From contig CANGCO010000001.1 in assembly GCA_947452365.1 (NCBI GenBank), positions 51,388 through 115,387 on the forward strand: a stretch of DNA of 64,000 bases. The letters are read 5' to 3'. How positions within the stretch are numbered: position 1 is the stretch's first letter; every line of letters begins with the position of its first letter. Both the position numbers and the translations under genes were made by a program. The notes beneath the pieces were generated by a model. The model did no database searches. It was not told where the DNA came from and worked only from the letters and a program-made list of their open reading frames with translations. Origin of the DNA: Caulobacteraceae bacterium (GTDB lineage: Bacteria; Pseudomonadota; Alphaproteobacteria; Caulobacterales; Caulobacteraceae). Below, piece after piece: positions 52,461 to 61,617 of the stretch.

Positions 52461-53548
52461 AGGCGCGCCGACAGTCTGACGTGCTTGGCATCGAGCCGCT
52501 CAACGTGGACCCCAAAGCTGCCCTCGAGGGCTTCGAGCATGGGCTCGACCTCGCCGACCTTGAAATAGCCCCCGACCTTAAGACTATTGAGCGCCGGGTC
52601 GGCGATCTCGATCTGGACATCGGTATAGCGGCTGACATCGGCAACAACGCTGGGCAGGCTCTCGCCGGTAAACACCAGCATGCCCTGACGCCAGGCCAGC
52701 TTGCGCGTCGCTTCCGGCGGGGCCAGGTCCAGTTTTTCAACCTGATGGCTAGGCGGCAATAGGGCCGCTTCTGTTGTGCCTTTTTGTGCTGATACTGTGG
52801 TCAGGATATGGCGCGGCAAGGCCTGAGCGCGGCTTAGGTTCGCAATGGGCTTGTTACTGGCCAGGCTAGCCAGTTCAACCGTACCCTTGGTAACCGTGAC
52901 CTCTATGCCCTTGGGCTGCAGGCGAACCACAAAGGCGGTTCCCACCGCCCGCACCACGCCATCGCGCGCATAGACCGAAAACGGCCTAGCCTTGTTGGGG
53001 GCGACCTCAAAAAACGCCTCGCCCTTGACCAGCCTAAGGTCGCGCGCCGCACGCGAATAGCGCACCTCGACCCGGCTATTGGTATTGAGCTGGACACTCG
53101 ACCCGTCACTAAGATTGACCGTCCTTTGGCCGCCAATGGCGGTATCATAAACCTCGGTCTTGGGCGCGTTTGCCCAAAGCCCCCAAACGCCAAACCCGGC
53201 CATGATCACCAGACACGCCGCAAGACCGGCACGCAACATGACCCGGCTTTCGGCCAATGACGACGACCTGCGCGCGGCCCCATCCGCTGCATTGCGACTA
53301 CGCCTTGGAGACGGCGCAGTTGCGGTAATGGGCGGCGTCAATTGGCTGAGCACGTCCAGTTCCGACCACAGACCCATCAGCCTTGAAGCCGCCTCAGCAT
53401 GATGCTGGCTCACGGCCTTCCAGGCGTCAAATTGCGCGTTCAGGTCCGCTGAGCCCGGCTCAGCATCAAGCCTCGCCACCCATTCGGCCGCCTGGGTTTC
53501 AATGGCCGCGAAATCCACTAGCCGGACGATCTTGTTTGGATCAGACAT
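52457..53548 (-). CDS. FecR-type anti-sigma/signal-transfer protein
   Basis: A 363-residue inner-membrane protein that passes the STN signal to the sigma factor. The cytoplasmic N-terminal 95 residues include DUF4880-like AAEWVARLDAEPGSADLNAQFDAWKAVSQHHAEAASRLMGLW. One helix follows (AGLAACLVIMAGFGVWGLWA, about 107-126), then the periplasmic FecR domain: YDTAIGGQRTVNLSDGSSVQLNTNSRVEVRYSRAARDLRLVKGEAFFEVA. It overlaps the sigma gene by 8 bases. The C-terminus holds the STN-like FecR_C domain, SLPSVVADVSRYTDVQIEIADPALNSLKVGGYF. Confidence 0.93.
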   Translation of the reverse strand: MSDPNKIVRLVDFAAIETQAAEWVARLDAEPGSADLNAQFDAWKAVSQHHAEAASRLMGLWSELDVLSQLTPPITATAPSPRRSRNAADGAARRSSSLAESRVMLRAGLAACLVIMAGFGVWGLWANAPKTEVYDTAIGGQRTVNLSDGSSVQLNTNSRVEVRYSRAARDLRLVKGEAFFEVAPNKARPFSVYARDGVVRAVGTAFVVRLQPKGIEVTVTKGTVELASLASNKPIANLSRAQALPRHILTTVSAQKGTTEAALLPPSHQVEKLDLAPPEATRKLAWRQGMLVFTGESLPSVVADVSRYTDVQIEIADPALNSLKVGGYFKVGEVEPMLEALEGSFGVHVERLDAKHVRLSARL

Positions 53549-54155
53549 CAGAGTTTGACCCTCCCCTTGATCCGCCCGATGCGCTTCGACGACCGGGCAC
53601 AGGCCTGATGGCCGTCGTCTCGATCGCGTGTGTCAGCACGGCGCCGACCTCATAGCCCCGGACCCTTAGATAGTCGCTGCATTTGAGCAAACCCATGGCC
53701 ACGTGTTTTTCCACCGTACTGGCCGTAATGCCCAGTCTTTGCGCGACATCCTTCTGGGACAGCCCATGAACCTTGCGCAGCATAAACACCCGGCGGCACT
53801 GGGGTGGCAGGGATGAGACTGCTTCTGCAAAGATAGCCATTTTTTGCCGGCCCTCGATCAGGTCCTCGCTTGAGACCTGATCACCAGCCCCTAAGACCGA
53901 CGGGTCAGGATAATCCTCCATAGACCCTGTGGTGGTATTTGACAGCTTGGCCCGCTCATTAAGGGCTAGGTTGCGCGCGATCCGATAAAGAAAGGCGCGC
54001 GGCGTCAGGACATCGCGGTCGGCCTCGGCGGCAAAGGCGCGCAAAAAGGTCTCTTGCGCAATATCGTCAACATCTTGAGCGCGCGAGAAAAAGCGCGACA
54101 AGAACCGCTTCAGGCCCCGCTCATTCTCCAAAAACGCGCGCAAGATTTGCGACAT
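53541..54155 (-). CDS. ECF RNA polymerase sigma factor, FecI-like
   Basis: A 204-residue sigma-70 family protein with only regions 2 and 4. Region 2 contains DVDDIAQETFLRAFAAEA (core binding and -10 recognition) and AFLYRIARNLALNERAK. Region 4 is LPPQCRRVFMLRKVHGLSQKDVAQRLGITASTVEKHVAMGLLKC, the -35-binding helix-turn-helix. The 50-residue C-terminal tail is not conserved. It is 30 bases downstream of the ABC-2 permease gene, so its promoter may lie inside that gene. It directs transcription of the fecR-receptor unit, by family analogy. Confidence 0.93.
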   Translation of the reverse strand: MSQILRAFLENERGLKRFLSRFFSRAQDVDDIAQETFLRAFAAEADRDVLTPRAFLYRIARNLALNERAKLSNTTTGSMEDYPDPSVLGAGDQVSSEDLIEGRQKMAIFAEAVSSLPPQCRRVFMLRKVHGLSQKDVAQRLGITASTVEKHVAMGLLKCSDYLRVRGYEVGAVLTHAIETTAIRPVPGRRSASGGSRGGSNSDV

Positions 54156-54185
54156 CCGGCCCCCGCCCTATTGATCACAGCGCGC

Positions 54186-54947
54186 CTAGGCGCGCAGCCG
54201 ATACCCGGTCTTGAAAATCCACCAGATCACGGCGCAGCAACCAAGCATAAACACTAGGGTAATGCCAAGGCTGATCCCGACCCCGACATCGGACAGGCCA
54301 TAAAAGCTCCAGCGAAATCCCGAAACCAGATAGACAATGGGGTTGAACAGGGTGATTTTTTGCCACAGCGGCGGCAACATATTGATCGAATAAAAACTGC
54401 CGCCCAAAAAGGTCAGGGGCGTGATAATCAAGAGCGGCACGACCTGCAGCTTTTCGAAATTGTCAGCCCAGACCCCGATGATAAAGCCAAACAGGCTAAA
54501 GCTAACCGCGGTCAGGATCAAAAAGCTGATCATCCAAACCGGGTGCAGGATCTCGAACGGCACAAACAGGCGCGCTGTAGCGAGTATGATCAAGCCCAGT
54601 ATAACCGACTTGGTCGCTGCCGCCCCGACATAGCCGACCACAGCCTCAACCCAAGAAATCGGGGCCGATAGGACCTCGTAAATCGTGCCATTCCATTTGG
54701 GCATGAAGATGCCAAAGGCCGCATTGGACAGGCTCTCGGTGAGCACGGCCAGCATCATCAAGCCGGGCACGATAAAGGCGCCATAACTGACCCCGCCCAC
54801 CGCACTCATGCGCGACCCAATTGCCGAGCCAAACACGACGAAATAGAGCGAGGTCGAGATGACAGGGGCCAGAATGCTTTGCGACAGGGTGCGAAACCAG
54901 CGCGATAGCTCGAACTTATAAAGGGCGCGGACAGCATAGAGGTTCAT
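54186..54947 (-). CDS. ABC-2 type exporter permease
   Basis: A 253-residue inner-membrane protein with six helices. The ABC2_membrane pattern is [62 protein letters not shown], with the coupling region before it. The C-terminal end, [23 protein letters not shown], is typical of the NodJ/DrrB-like type that exports lipids, polysaccharides or drugs. It overlaps the ATPase gene by 4 bases. Cargo unknown. Confidence 0.92.
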   Translation of the reverse strand: MNLYAVRALYKFELSRWFRTLSQSILAPVISTSLYFVVFGSAIGSRMSAVGGVSYGAFIVPGLMMLAVLTESLSNAAFGIFMPKWNGTIYEVLSAPISWVEAVVGYVGAAATKSVILGLIILATARLFVPFEILHPVWMISFLILTAVSFSLFGFIIGVWADNFEKLQVVPLLIITPLTFLGGSFYSINMLPPLWQKITLFNPIVYLVSGFRWSFYGLSDVGVGISLGITLVFMLGCCAVIWWIFKTGYRLRA

Positions 54948-55870
54948 GCGCGTTCACTCACCAAGGTGACAAAGATATCTTCCAGCGAGCTTTGCCGGGT
55001 CTGCAGGTCGCGAATTTCAATGCCCGAGGCCGCTAATTGCCGCATCAGATCGGCAATACCCGTACCCTGATGCTTGGCATCAAATGTATAGGTCAGCTCT
55101 GTGCCATCGGCCGATAACTCGAGCCCAAAGGCCGCCAGCCCGTTCGGTATCTTGGTCAGCGGCGCTAGGAGTTGAACGCTCAACTGCTTTTTACCCAGCT
55201 TTTGCATCAAGGCGGCCTTGTCCTCGACCAGTATGATCTGGCCCTTGGAAATCACGCCAATGCGGTCGGCAAGCTCTTCGGCCTCGTCAATATAGTGGGT
55301 GGTCAAGATGATGGTTACGCCGCGGTCGCGCAGGCGGCGAACCATGGCCCACATATCGCGGCGCAGCTCGACATCCACCCCGGCGGTCGGTTCGTCGAGA
55401 AACAGGATGGTTGGCTCATGCGACAGGGCCTTGGCAATCATGACCCGGCGCTTCATGCCGCCCGACAAGCTAACAATCTTATTGTCCTTCTTGTCCCACA
55501 AGGACAGGTCCTTGAGCACCGCCTCGATATGGGCATCATTGGGCGCCTTGCCAAACAGGCCGCGACTATGGCGCACTGTGGCCCAGACCGTCTCGAAAGA
55601 GTCGGTGTGCAGCTCTTGCGGCACTAGGCCGATCTCGCTGCGAGCAGCCCGGTAATCGTGCAAGATGTCATGGCCACTGACGCTGATCTGGCCACTGCTG
55701 GCGCGTACAATGCCACAGACAATGCTGATCAAGGTGGTCTTGCCCGCACCGTTCGGGCCCAAAAGCGCGAAAATCTCGCCCTTTTGGATATCGAGATTGA
55801 CGGCTTTGAGGGCCTGAAACCCCGAGGCATAGGTCTTGGTCACGTCCGATATGTGGATAATGGCGGTCAC
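54944..55870 (-). CDS. ABC-2 exporter ATPase (DrrA/NodI-like)
   Basis: A 308-residue nucleotide-binding subunit. Walker [12 protein letters not shown], signature [15 protein letters not shown], Walker [13 protein letters not shown], then the H-loop [19 protein letters not shown]. The C-terminal 80 residues ([12 protein letters not shown]...[45 protein letters not shown]) are the DrrA/NodI-type extension. A GTG at 55870 is chosen as start because [14 protein letters not shown] fits the domain; a GTG at 55939 would add 23 residues. It pairs with the permease downstream. Confidence 0.93.
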   Translation of the reverse strand: MTAIIHISDVTKTYASGFQALKAVNLDIQKGEIFALLGPNGAGKTTLISIVCGIVRASSGQISVSGHDILHDYRAARSEIGLVPQELHTDSFETVWATVRHSRGLFGKAPNDAHIEAVLKDLSLWDKKDNKIVSLSGGMKRRVMIAKALSHEPTILFLDEPTAGVDVELRRDMWAMVRRLRDRGVTIILTTHYIDEAEELADRIGVISKGQIILVEDKAALMQKLGKKQLSVQLLAPLTKIPNGLAAFGLELSADGTELTYTFDAKHQGTGIADLMRQLAASGIEIRDLQTRQSSLEDIFVTLVSERA

Positions 55871-55966
55871 GGGCAATCCAGTAGCTGGGGACAAGAATCG
55901 TCGCTGAGAAAAAGGTTTAGCTGAACGGCCGCCGAACACCCATGGCCGATTTGGCCCAGGCGCCCA

Positions 55967-57274
55967 TCACTCGACCCGCACAAGCGCCTTAAGGGTCTTG
56001 GCCTCGCGCGACTGGTTGCGAATAAAGGCGCCCAGCACGCCCATCTTGGGGTCTGCATCCTTGCCCTCACCCAGCCGCACAATCTGCTCATAGAACCAGC
56101 CCTGTGTGGCAAAGCCATTGACGGCGCGGATCAGGGGCAGGCTTGAGGTGGGGCTAAAAATGCCAGGCCCGACCCGCAGCACGCCTTCCCAGGCCTTGAG
56201 CGCCAAGATTTCACCCTTAAGCAATTTGCCGGCCGCATCGGGATCGACGCATAGGGGCCTGCCCAGCCCGATGAGATCAATGGCATCGCCCGTCAGGGCA
56301 TCATTCATGCCTTCGGCGGTGCGAAACCCACCCGTGACCATCAGGCTGGCGCGCTTCAATTTGGCGCGAATTTCCGGCGCAAACCGCGCAAAATAGGATT
56401 CCCGCGCCCGGGTGCTCTGGCGCACATTGGCCTCAAACACAGGCTCTAGGCCTTCGAGGCCCAGCAATTTGGGTTGCTCATAAGTGCCGCCAGAGACCTC
56501 GATCACATCGACCCCGGCCTCATCCAGCCAGCCCGCCACAATCTGGCTGTCCTCGAAATCAAACCCACCCTTTTGGAAGTCCGCCGAGTTCAGCTTGACC
56601 GAAACGACAAAACCCGGCGAGACCCGGGCGCGCACCTTGGCGACGGTTTCGAGTAAGAAACGCGCCCGGCCCGCTAGGTCCCCGCCCCACTGGTCAGTCC
56701 GCTGATTAACGAGCGGCGATAGAAATTCAGAGATCAGATAGCCATGCGCGCCGTGAATCTGCACGCCGTCAAAGCCTGCGGCCTCCGCCGTTTCAGAGGC
56801 AACCGCAAACCGCTCGATCAGATCAATGATTTCAGCCTCCGTTAGGGGCACAGGCACACCAAACCGGTCGCCCGGCAGGGCAAGGCCGATCGCGGACGGC
56901 GCTTTTGGGGTGGGATTGATCGCCTTGGGGGTCTGGCGGCCACCATGCGAGAGCTGCATCCAGACCTGATTGCCGCCGACCTTGCAGGCCTTGGCCCAGG
57001 ATTTGAAGCGCTCGAGCGCTTCAGCGTCTAGGCGACGATCAATCACAACATTGCCAGCCTGTTCGAGATGATTGCGATCAATCTGGACATTGCCGGTCAA
57101 GAGCACGCCACAGCCGCCAAGACTCCAACGCCGGTAAAGGGTTTCAAGCCGCGCGCTGGGCCGATTATGCACATCGGCCAGGCCTTCGGTCATGGCGGCC
57201 TTAACCAGACGGTTGGGCAGGACTGCGCCATTGGCGAGGGTCAGGGACTGGGCGATGGCATTGATGGGCGACAT
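55967..57274 (-). CDS. NADH:flavin oxidoreductase (old yellow enzyme family)
   Basis: A 435-residue FMN barrel enzyme. LTLANGAVLPNRLVKAAMTEGLAD opens it. HGAHGYLISEFLSPLVNQRTDQWGGDLAGRARFLLE is the long FMN- and substrate-binding signature, with the HGAHGYL and Trp-Gly-Gly motifs. VKLNSADFQKGGFDFEDS and MVTGGFRTAEGMNDAL complete the barrel. It lacks the C-terminal NADH-binding and iron-sulfur domains of 2,4-dienoyl-CoA reductases, so it is the short type. ATG at 57274 follows AAGGCC. It reduces an unknown enone or similar. Same direction as the MDR gene upstream. Confidence 0.92.
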   Translation of the reverse strand: MSPINAIAQSLTLANGAVLPNRLVKAAMTEGLADVHNRPSARLETLYRRWSLGGCGVLLTGNVQIDRNHLEQAGNVVIDRRLDAEALERFKSWAKACKVGGNQVWMQLSHGGRQTPKAINPTPKAPSAIGLALPGDRFGVPVPLTEAEIIDLIERFAVASETAEAAGFDGVQIHGAHGYLISEFLSPLVNQRTDQWGGDLAGRARFLLETVAKVRARVSPGFVVSVKLNSADFQKGGFDFEDSQIVAGWLDEAGVDVIEVSGGTYEQPKLLGLEGLEPVFEANVRQSTRARESYFARFAPEIRAKLKRASLMVTGGFRTAEGMNDALTGDAIDLIGLGRPLCVDPDAAGKLLKGEILALKAWEGVLRVGPGIFSPTSSLPLIRAVNGFATQGWFYEQIVRLGEGKDADPKMGVLGAFIRNQSREAKTLKALVRVE

Positions 57275-57305
57275 GTCTTGGCCTTTTAGGTTTTTGTTTT
57301 TAGGT

Positions 57306-57340
57306 CCAGACGCCCTCCCCATGCGAGGGAGGGTGTCTGG
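57306..57340. terminator. 14-bp hairpin between the MDR and OYE genes
   Basis: CCAGACGCCCTCCC (57306-57319) pairs with GGGAGGGTGTCTGG (57327-57340), with one G-T pair and a 7-base loop. It follows the MDR gene stop at 57364 on the minus strand. The T-run is on the plus strand side (TTTTGG), so direction is uncertain. Similar in type to the hairpin at 6641-6666. Confidence 0.45.
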
Positions 57341-57363
57341 TTTTGGTAGGTGTGACCCTGCGC

Positions 57364-58503
57364 CTAGAGGCTCGGATTGATCAGATACTTCTCGCCGGTG
57401 GCGCGGCGATTATAGGCGGCAATGATATCGGTCTGCAGGGCTTGCTGCAGCGAAATCACATTGGAATAATGGCTGGCAAAGGTGGTCTTGATCTCGGCCG
57501 CAACCCGATCCCGCAGCTTTTGCGCCTCAGCCGCACCGATCTTTTGCAAGAATGGTGTCAAGAGCCAGCCGCCCACGCCCCAGGCCATGCCAAACCCGCG
57601 GCCAAATTCGGTTGGGCGCATATCCAGACCGCCATAAATATAGACCTGCTTGTGAACGCTGGAGCCATAACGGCTATAGACCTTGGCGGTCAGATTGGCC
57701 GCAGCCTCCATACAGGTCAGGATTTGGCCCGCCAGCTTGCCGCCGCCAATGGCGTCAAAGGCCAAGGTCGCGCCGGTGGCTACCAGGGCCTGGGTCAGGT
57801 CGTCCATAAAGCTAGGCAGGCTAGAATCGACGACATGCTTGGCGCCAATGCCACGCAGCAGATTAGCCTGCTCCTGATTGCGGACAATATTGACCAGATC
57901 GACACCGTCCTTGAGGCAGATCTTGTTCAGCATCTGGCCCAGATTGGACGCAGCCGCCGTATGCACCAGCGCCTTATGGCCTTCGAGCCGCATGGTCGCA
58001 ACCATGCCAAGCGCCGTCAGCGGATTAACAAAACACGAGGCCGCCTCGGCTGGGGTGGTGCCGTCGGCTAGGACAAGACAGTCACTGACGCGCACGCAGC
58101 GATACTGGGCATACATGGCCCCGCCCAGAACCCCGACCGTCTTGCCCAGCAGGGCCTGGGCCGCAGGCGAAGATCCGGCCGCAACGACAATGCCGCCGCC
58201 CTCATTACCAACCGGCATGGACTCGTCCACCCGCGCCGCCATGGCCCGCATCAGGGCGTCCGGAACCTTGGCCACCACGGTCGGTGCCGCAGCGGTTCCG
58301 CCCTGAACGGCCGTGGACATATCGGCGGCGCCCAAAAGCAGGCCCAGATCCGACGGATTGATTGGGGTCGCCTCAATGCGGACCAGAACCTCGTCCGGGC
58401 CGGGGGTTGGGGTATCAATTTGCGCCAAGGACAGCTGAAGCTCGCCGCCCTTAGTGATCAAGGAGCGCAGTTGCAGACTGGTAGACGGGACAGATGCGGT
58501 CAC
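57364..58503 (-). CDS. Medium-chain dehydrogenase/reductase (MDR), quinone- or enoyl-reductase-like
   Basis: A 379-residue NADPH-dependent reductase. GPDEVLVRIEATPINPSDLGLLLGAADM is the GroES-like start. MPVGNEGGGIVVAAG lacks the zinc-binding Cys/His of alcohol dehydrogenases. ALVHTAAASNLGQMLNKICLKDGVDLVNIVRNQEQANLLRGIGAKHVVDSS is the Rossmann part, with Ala-Ala-Ala-Ser replacing the usual Gly-rich loop start. The GTG at 58503 follows AAGGAAAC; a longer reading from 58587 adds 28 residues of polar, non-MDR sequence. It may reduce an enone or enoyl-CoA together with the OYE gene downstream; this is inferred from proximity. Confidence 0.88.
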   Translation of the reverse strand: MTASVPSTSLQLRSLITKGGELQLSLAQIDTPTPGPDEVLVRIEATPINPSDLGLLLGAADMSTAVQGGTAAAPTVVAKVPDALMRAMAARVDESMPVGNEGGGIVVAAGSSPAAQALLGKTVGVLGGAMYAQYRCVRVSDCLVLADGTTPAEAASCFVNPLTALGMVATMRLEGHKALVHTAAASNLGQMLNKICLKDGVDLVNIVRNQEQANLLRGIGAKHVVDSSLPSFMDDLTQALVATGATLAFDAIGGGKLAGQILTCMEAAANLTAKVYSRYGSSVHKQVYIYGGLDMRPTEFGRGFGMAWGVGGWLLTPFLQKIGAAEAQKLRDRVAAEIKTTFASHYSNVISLQQALQTDIIAAYNRRATGEKYLINPSL

Positions 58504-58661
58504 GAGACGTTTCCTTATGTGTTGTTGTTGCTTATTGGGTTTAAACTTGGTCTGACGATTGTATAGACCAGCCCTGTGAACGAACAAGCCAGCCCGACCG
58601 ACCCGCTAGGTTTAAAAATCGTCATGGATGCGCGATTGCGAAGGACTGACCGAGAGGCGCT

Positions 58662-59171
58662 ATGATAGCCCTGCAAAAGATCACGACCGTCTATGTCGAT
58701 AAGGAAGACCGGATCCGATTGACCGGTGCCTTGCAAAATGGCGACACGATTGTCATCTGGCTGACCCAGCGCTTGCTACAAATGCTTGTGCCAAGCTTGT
58801 CCAACTGGCTGCAAAAATCAGATACACTGGCCGGTGCCGCCCTTGGCGCCGAAAAAGATGTGCAAAGCTTTCGCCAACAGGCCGCCAAGGCGAGTATCGA
58901 AAAACAGCCCCCCGTCGCACCAACCGGCCAAAGCTTGACATGGGTCGCCGTGGGCGTGGATTACCGATCCAATACATCCCAAATCCATCTGGTATTCAAA
59001 GGGCAAAACAATGAGGCGGCCAGCCTTGACCTGGCCTTGGCGGCCTCTCGGCAATGGCTTAGCATTCTGTTCGATGCCTATAAGCTGGCCAGTTGGCCAA
59101 TGACCGCCTGGCCAGACTGGATATCGGATACGGCCACGCCGCCGACCACAGGCCTGACCGTCCGCCACTAA
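58662..59171 (+). CDS. Unrecognised 169-residue protein
   Basis: I do not recognise this family. The first 90 residues read KITTVYVDKEDRIRLTGALQNGDTIVIWLTQRLLQMLVPSLSNWLQK, which alternates beta strands and an amphipathic helix; Tyr-Val-Asp-x-Glu-Asp-Arg-Ile-Arg-Leu looks like a conserved core. Residues 105-165 contain another sheet (TWVAVGVDYRSNTSQIHLVFKGQ) and a Trp-rich helix (RQWLSILFDAYKLASWPMTAWPDWI). There is no signal peptide. It is 133 bases upstream of rmlA in the same direction, but a promoter region can fit between, so a link with rhamnose synthesis is not shown. Codon use is host-like. Confidence 0.72.
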   Translation: MIALQKITTVYVDKEDRIRLTGALQNGDTIVIWLTQRLLQMLVPSLSNWLQKSDTLAGAALGAEKDVQSFRQQAAKASIEKQPPVAPTGQSLTWVAVGVDYRSNTSQIHLVFKGQNNEAASLDLALAASRQWLSILFDAYKLASWPMTAWPDWISDTATPPTTGLTVRH

Positions 59172-59304
59172 AAAGGTAGTCTTTCGGGCGAACACGCCTA
59201 AAGCGCAATCTTCCCAACATATATCATGAGTGAGAAAATCTAGACTTGTATAAATCGCGCAAAATGCCTCTAAAGCTGGAAGCACAGGAAGGTTTGAAGA
59301 CGAT

Positions 59305-60195
59305 ATGCGCAAGGGCATTATACTGGCTGGCGGCTCGGGTACTCGGCTGCACCCCCTGACCCTCCCGATCAGCAAGCAACTTATGCCGGTCTATGACAAG
59401 CCCATGATCTATTATCCCCTGTCCATCCTGATGCTGGCTGGCATTCGCGAAATGATGATTATCACGACGCCGCAAGATCAGGCCTCGTTTCAGCACCTGC
59501 TCGGCGATGGTCGCCAATGGGGCCTTTCGATCTGTTATGCCGCCCAACCCAAGCCAGAAGGCCTTGCTCAAGCCTATCATATTGCCGAAGACTTTATTGA
59601 CGGCCACCCGTCCGCGCTCGTGCTCGGCGATAATTTGTTTTACGGGCATGGCCTGGTTGATTTGTTGCAACGCGCCAATGCCCGCACAAGCGGCGCCAGC
59701 GTGTTTGGTTATTATGTCAAGAACCCGCAAGACTATGGCGTCGTCTCGTTTGACGCCCAGGGCTGTGCGGTCACGATTGAAGAAAAGCCGCTTGAGCCCA
59801 AATCCAACTATGCGGTCACTGGCCTTTATTTTTATGACGCACGAGCGGTTGAATTTGCCAAGGCGATTAAGCCGTCGCCGCGCGGCGAGCTGGAAATTAC
59901 CGATCTAAACCGCCTGTATCTGGAAGCCGGCGACCTGCATGTCGAGATGATGGGTCGCGGCTATACCTGGCTCGATACCGGCACTCATGGATCGTTGCTG
60001 GACGCTGCCCTATTTGTGCGCATTACCGAAGAGCGTCAGGGCCTGAAAATCTGTTGCCCCGAAGAAATCGCCTGGCGCGGCGGCTTTATCAGCGACGCCC
60101 AATTAGAACAGCTCGCCGCGCCCTTGATCAAGAGCGGCTATGGTCGCTATCTGCTAGAACAGTTACACGCTGGCCAGCAGTTCTTCCCCTCCTAG
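59305..60195 (+). CDS. rmlA: Glucose-1-phosphate thymidylyltransferase
   Basis: Forms dTDP-glucose from dTTP and glucose-1-phosphate, the first step of dTDP-L-rhamnose synthesis. The 296-residue protein has the nucleotide motif [13 protein letters not shown] at residues 7-19, [11 protein letters not shown], and [37 protein letters not shown] and [14 protein letters not shown] are the product-binding parts. Length and order are typical. It heads rmlACDB, 15 bases before rmlC. The 133 bases upstream hold an AT-richer promoter-like tract (TTGTATAAAT near 59246). Confidence 0.96.
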   Translation: MRKGIILAGGSGTRLHPLTLPISKQLMPVYDKPMIYYPLSILMLAGIREMMIITTPQDQASFQHLLGDGRQWGLSICYAAQPKPEGLAQAYHIAEDFIDGHPSALVLGDNLFYGHGLVDLLQRANARTSGASVFGYYVKNPQDYGVVSFDAQGCAVTIEEKPLEPKSNYAVTGLYFYDARAVEFAKAIKPSPRGELEITDLNRLYLEAGDLHVEMMGRGYTWLDTGTHGSLLDAALFVRITEERQGLKICCPEEIAWRGGFISDAQLEQLAAPLIKSGYGRYLLEQLHAGQQFFPS

Positions 60196-60210
60196 CCAGC
60201 AGGCTTTTCC

Positions 60211-60756
60211 ATGCATGTGATTGAAACCGACCTGCCCGGCGTCTTGATCCTTGAGCCAAAGGTGTTTGGCGATGCGCGCGGTTTTTTCCAAGAAACCTGG
60301 AATGCCAGGGTGTTTGCTGAGATCGGCATTGATGCACAATTTGTGCAGGACAATCACAGCCGCTCGGCCAAGGGCATATTGCGCGGCCTGCATTATCAAG
60401 TCCAAGACCCGCAAGGAAAGCTGGTCCGGGTCACATCGGGCCGGGTGTTTGATGTTGCGGTCGATATTCGCCGCTCCAGCCCCCATTTCGGCCGCTGGAC
60501 GGGCGTCGAACTGTCGGGCGAAAACAAGCGCATGTTTTGGGTGCCCCCCGGCTTTGCCCACGGCTTTGTCGCGCTCGAGGACGAGACCGATTTTTTGTAT
60601 AAGTGTACCGCGCTTTATGCCCCGCAATGGGATCGCAGCATTGCCTGGAATGATCCAGACATAGCAATTGATTGGCCGCTGGAAGGCCTTGCGCCGCTGC
60701 TTTCGGCCAAGGATGCTGCGGCGGTCGCCCTTAAGGACGCCGAGGTCTTTGCGTGA
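60211..60756 (+). CDS. rmlC: dTDP-4-dehydrorhamnose 3,5-epimerase
   Basis: Third step: inverts C3 and C5 of dTDP-4-keto-6-deoxyglucose. The 181-residue cupin-fold protein has LEPKVFGDARGFFQETWN, QDNHSRSAKGILRGLHYQ with the active-site His, GRVFDVAVDIRRSSPHFG, and FWVPPGFAHGFVALEDETDFLYKCTALY with the catalytic Tyr. Stops overlap the rmlD start by 4 bases. Confidence 0.96.
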   Translation: MHVIETDLPGVLILEPKVFGDARGFFQETWNARVFAEIGIDAQFVQDNHSRSAKGILRGLHYQVQDPQGKLVRVTSGRVFDVAVDIRRSSPHFGRWTGVELSGENKRMFWVPPGFAHGFVALEDETDFLYKCTALYAPQWDRSIAWNDPDIAIDWPLEGLAPLLSAKDAAAVALKDAEVFA

Positions 60757-61616
60757 AGGTCCTGATTACCGGCGCAAACGGACAGGTTGGACGCGCCTTG
60801 CAGGCGCGGGCGCCCGCTCATGCGGTGATCATCGCTGTTGGCCATGCGGATCTGGATATTAACAACCAAGCCGCTGTCGAGGCTTTCGTCGGTCAGGCCG
60901 CGCCCGATCTGATCATCAATGCCGCGGCCTACACAGCTGTCGACCGGGCCGAGCAGGATGCCGAGGCCGCCTTTGCCGCCAATCATAAGGGGCCTGAAAA
61001 CCTAGCCCGGGCCGCCGCCGCGATCGGCGCAAAACTGGTGCATATCTCTACCGATTTTGTGTTTGATGGCCAGGCGTCCTCGCCCTATGCCCCCGCCCAC
61101 CCGCTTGCGCCGCTGGGGGTCTATGGCCAGTCCAAGGCCAAGGGCGAGGCGGCTGTTTTGGCGTGTCTGCCAGACGCCCTGATCGTGCGCACCGCCTGGG
61201 TCTATGCCGCGCAGGGCAGCAATTTTCTGCGCACCATGCTGCGGCTAATGGGCGAGCGGCCAGAGTTAAGGGTGGTGGCCGACCAGATCGGCACGCCCAC
61301 CCATGCCGACAGCCTGGCCAGCGCCTTGTGGGCCTTGGCGGCAACGGGCGCGCAAGGCCTGCATCACTTTACCGATGCTGGAGCGGCGTCCTGGTATGAT
61401 TTTGCTGTGGCCATTCAGGACGAGGCCCTGGCGAGCGGTCTTTTGACCAAGGCCGTGCCGATCATACCGATCCGCAGCCAGGATTATCCCACGCCTGCCC
61501 GCCGCCCGGCCTATAGCGTGCTGGACAAGACCGATACCTATGCCGCCCTTGGCGCCCCCGCCGCGCATTGGCGGGTCGAATTACGCAATGCCCTTAGCCA
61601 ATTGGAAAGCCTCTAG
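60753..61616 (+). CDS. rmlD: dTDP-4-dehydrorhamnose reductase
   Basis: Final NADPH-dependent step to dTDP-L-rhamnose. The 287-residue SDR has VLITGANGQVGRAL at residues 3-16, INAAAYTAVDRAEQD, HISTDFVFDG, and YGQSKAKGE, which is the catalytic Tyr-x3-Lys. VADQIGTPTHADSLASALW is the RmlD substrate motif. It overlaps rmlC by 4 bases and ends two bases before the rmlB start. Confidence 0.95.
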   Translation: MKVLITGANGQVGRALQARAPAHAVIIAVGHADLDINNQAAVEAFVGQAAPDLIINAAAYTAVDRAEQDAEAAFAANHKGPENLARAAAAIGAKLVHISTDFVFDGQASSPYAPAHPLAPLGVYGQSKAKGEAAVLACLPDALIVRTAWVYAAQGSNFLRTMLRLMGERPELRVVADQIGTPTHADSLASALWALAATGAQGLHHFTDAGAASWYDFAVAIQDEALASGLLTKAVPIIPIRSQDYPTPARRPAYSVLDKTDTYAALGAPAAHWRVELRNALSQLESL

Positions 61617-61617
61617 C

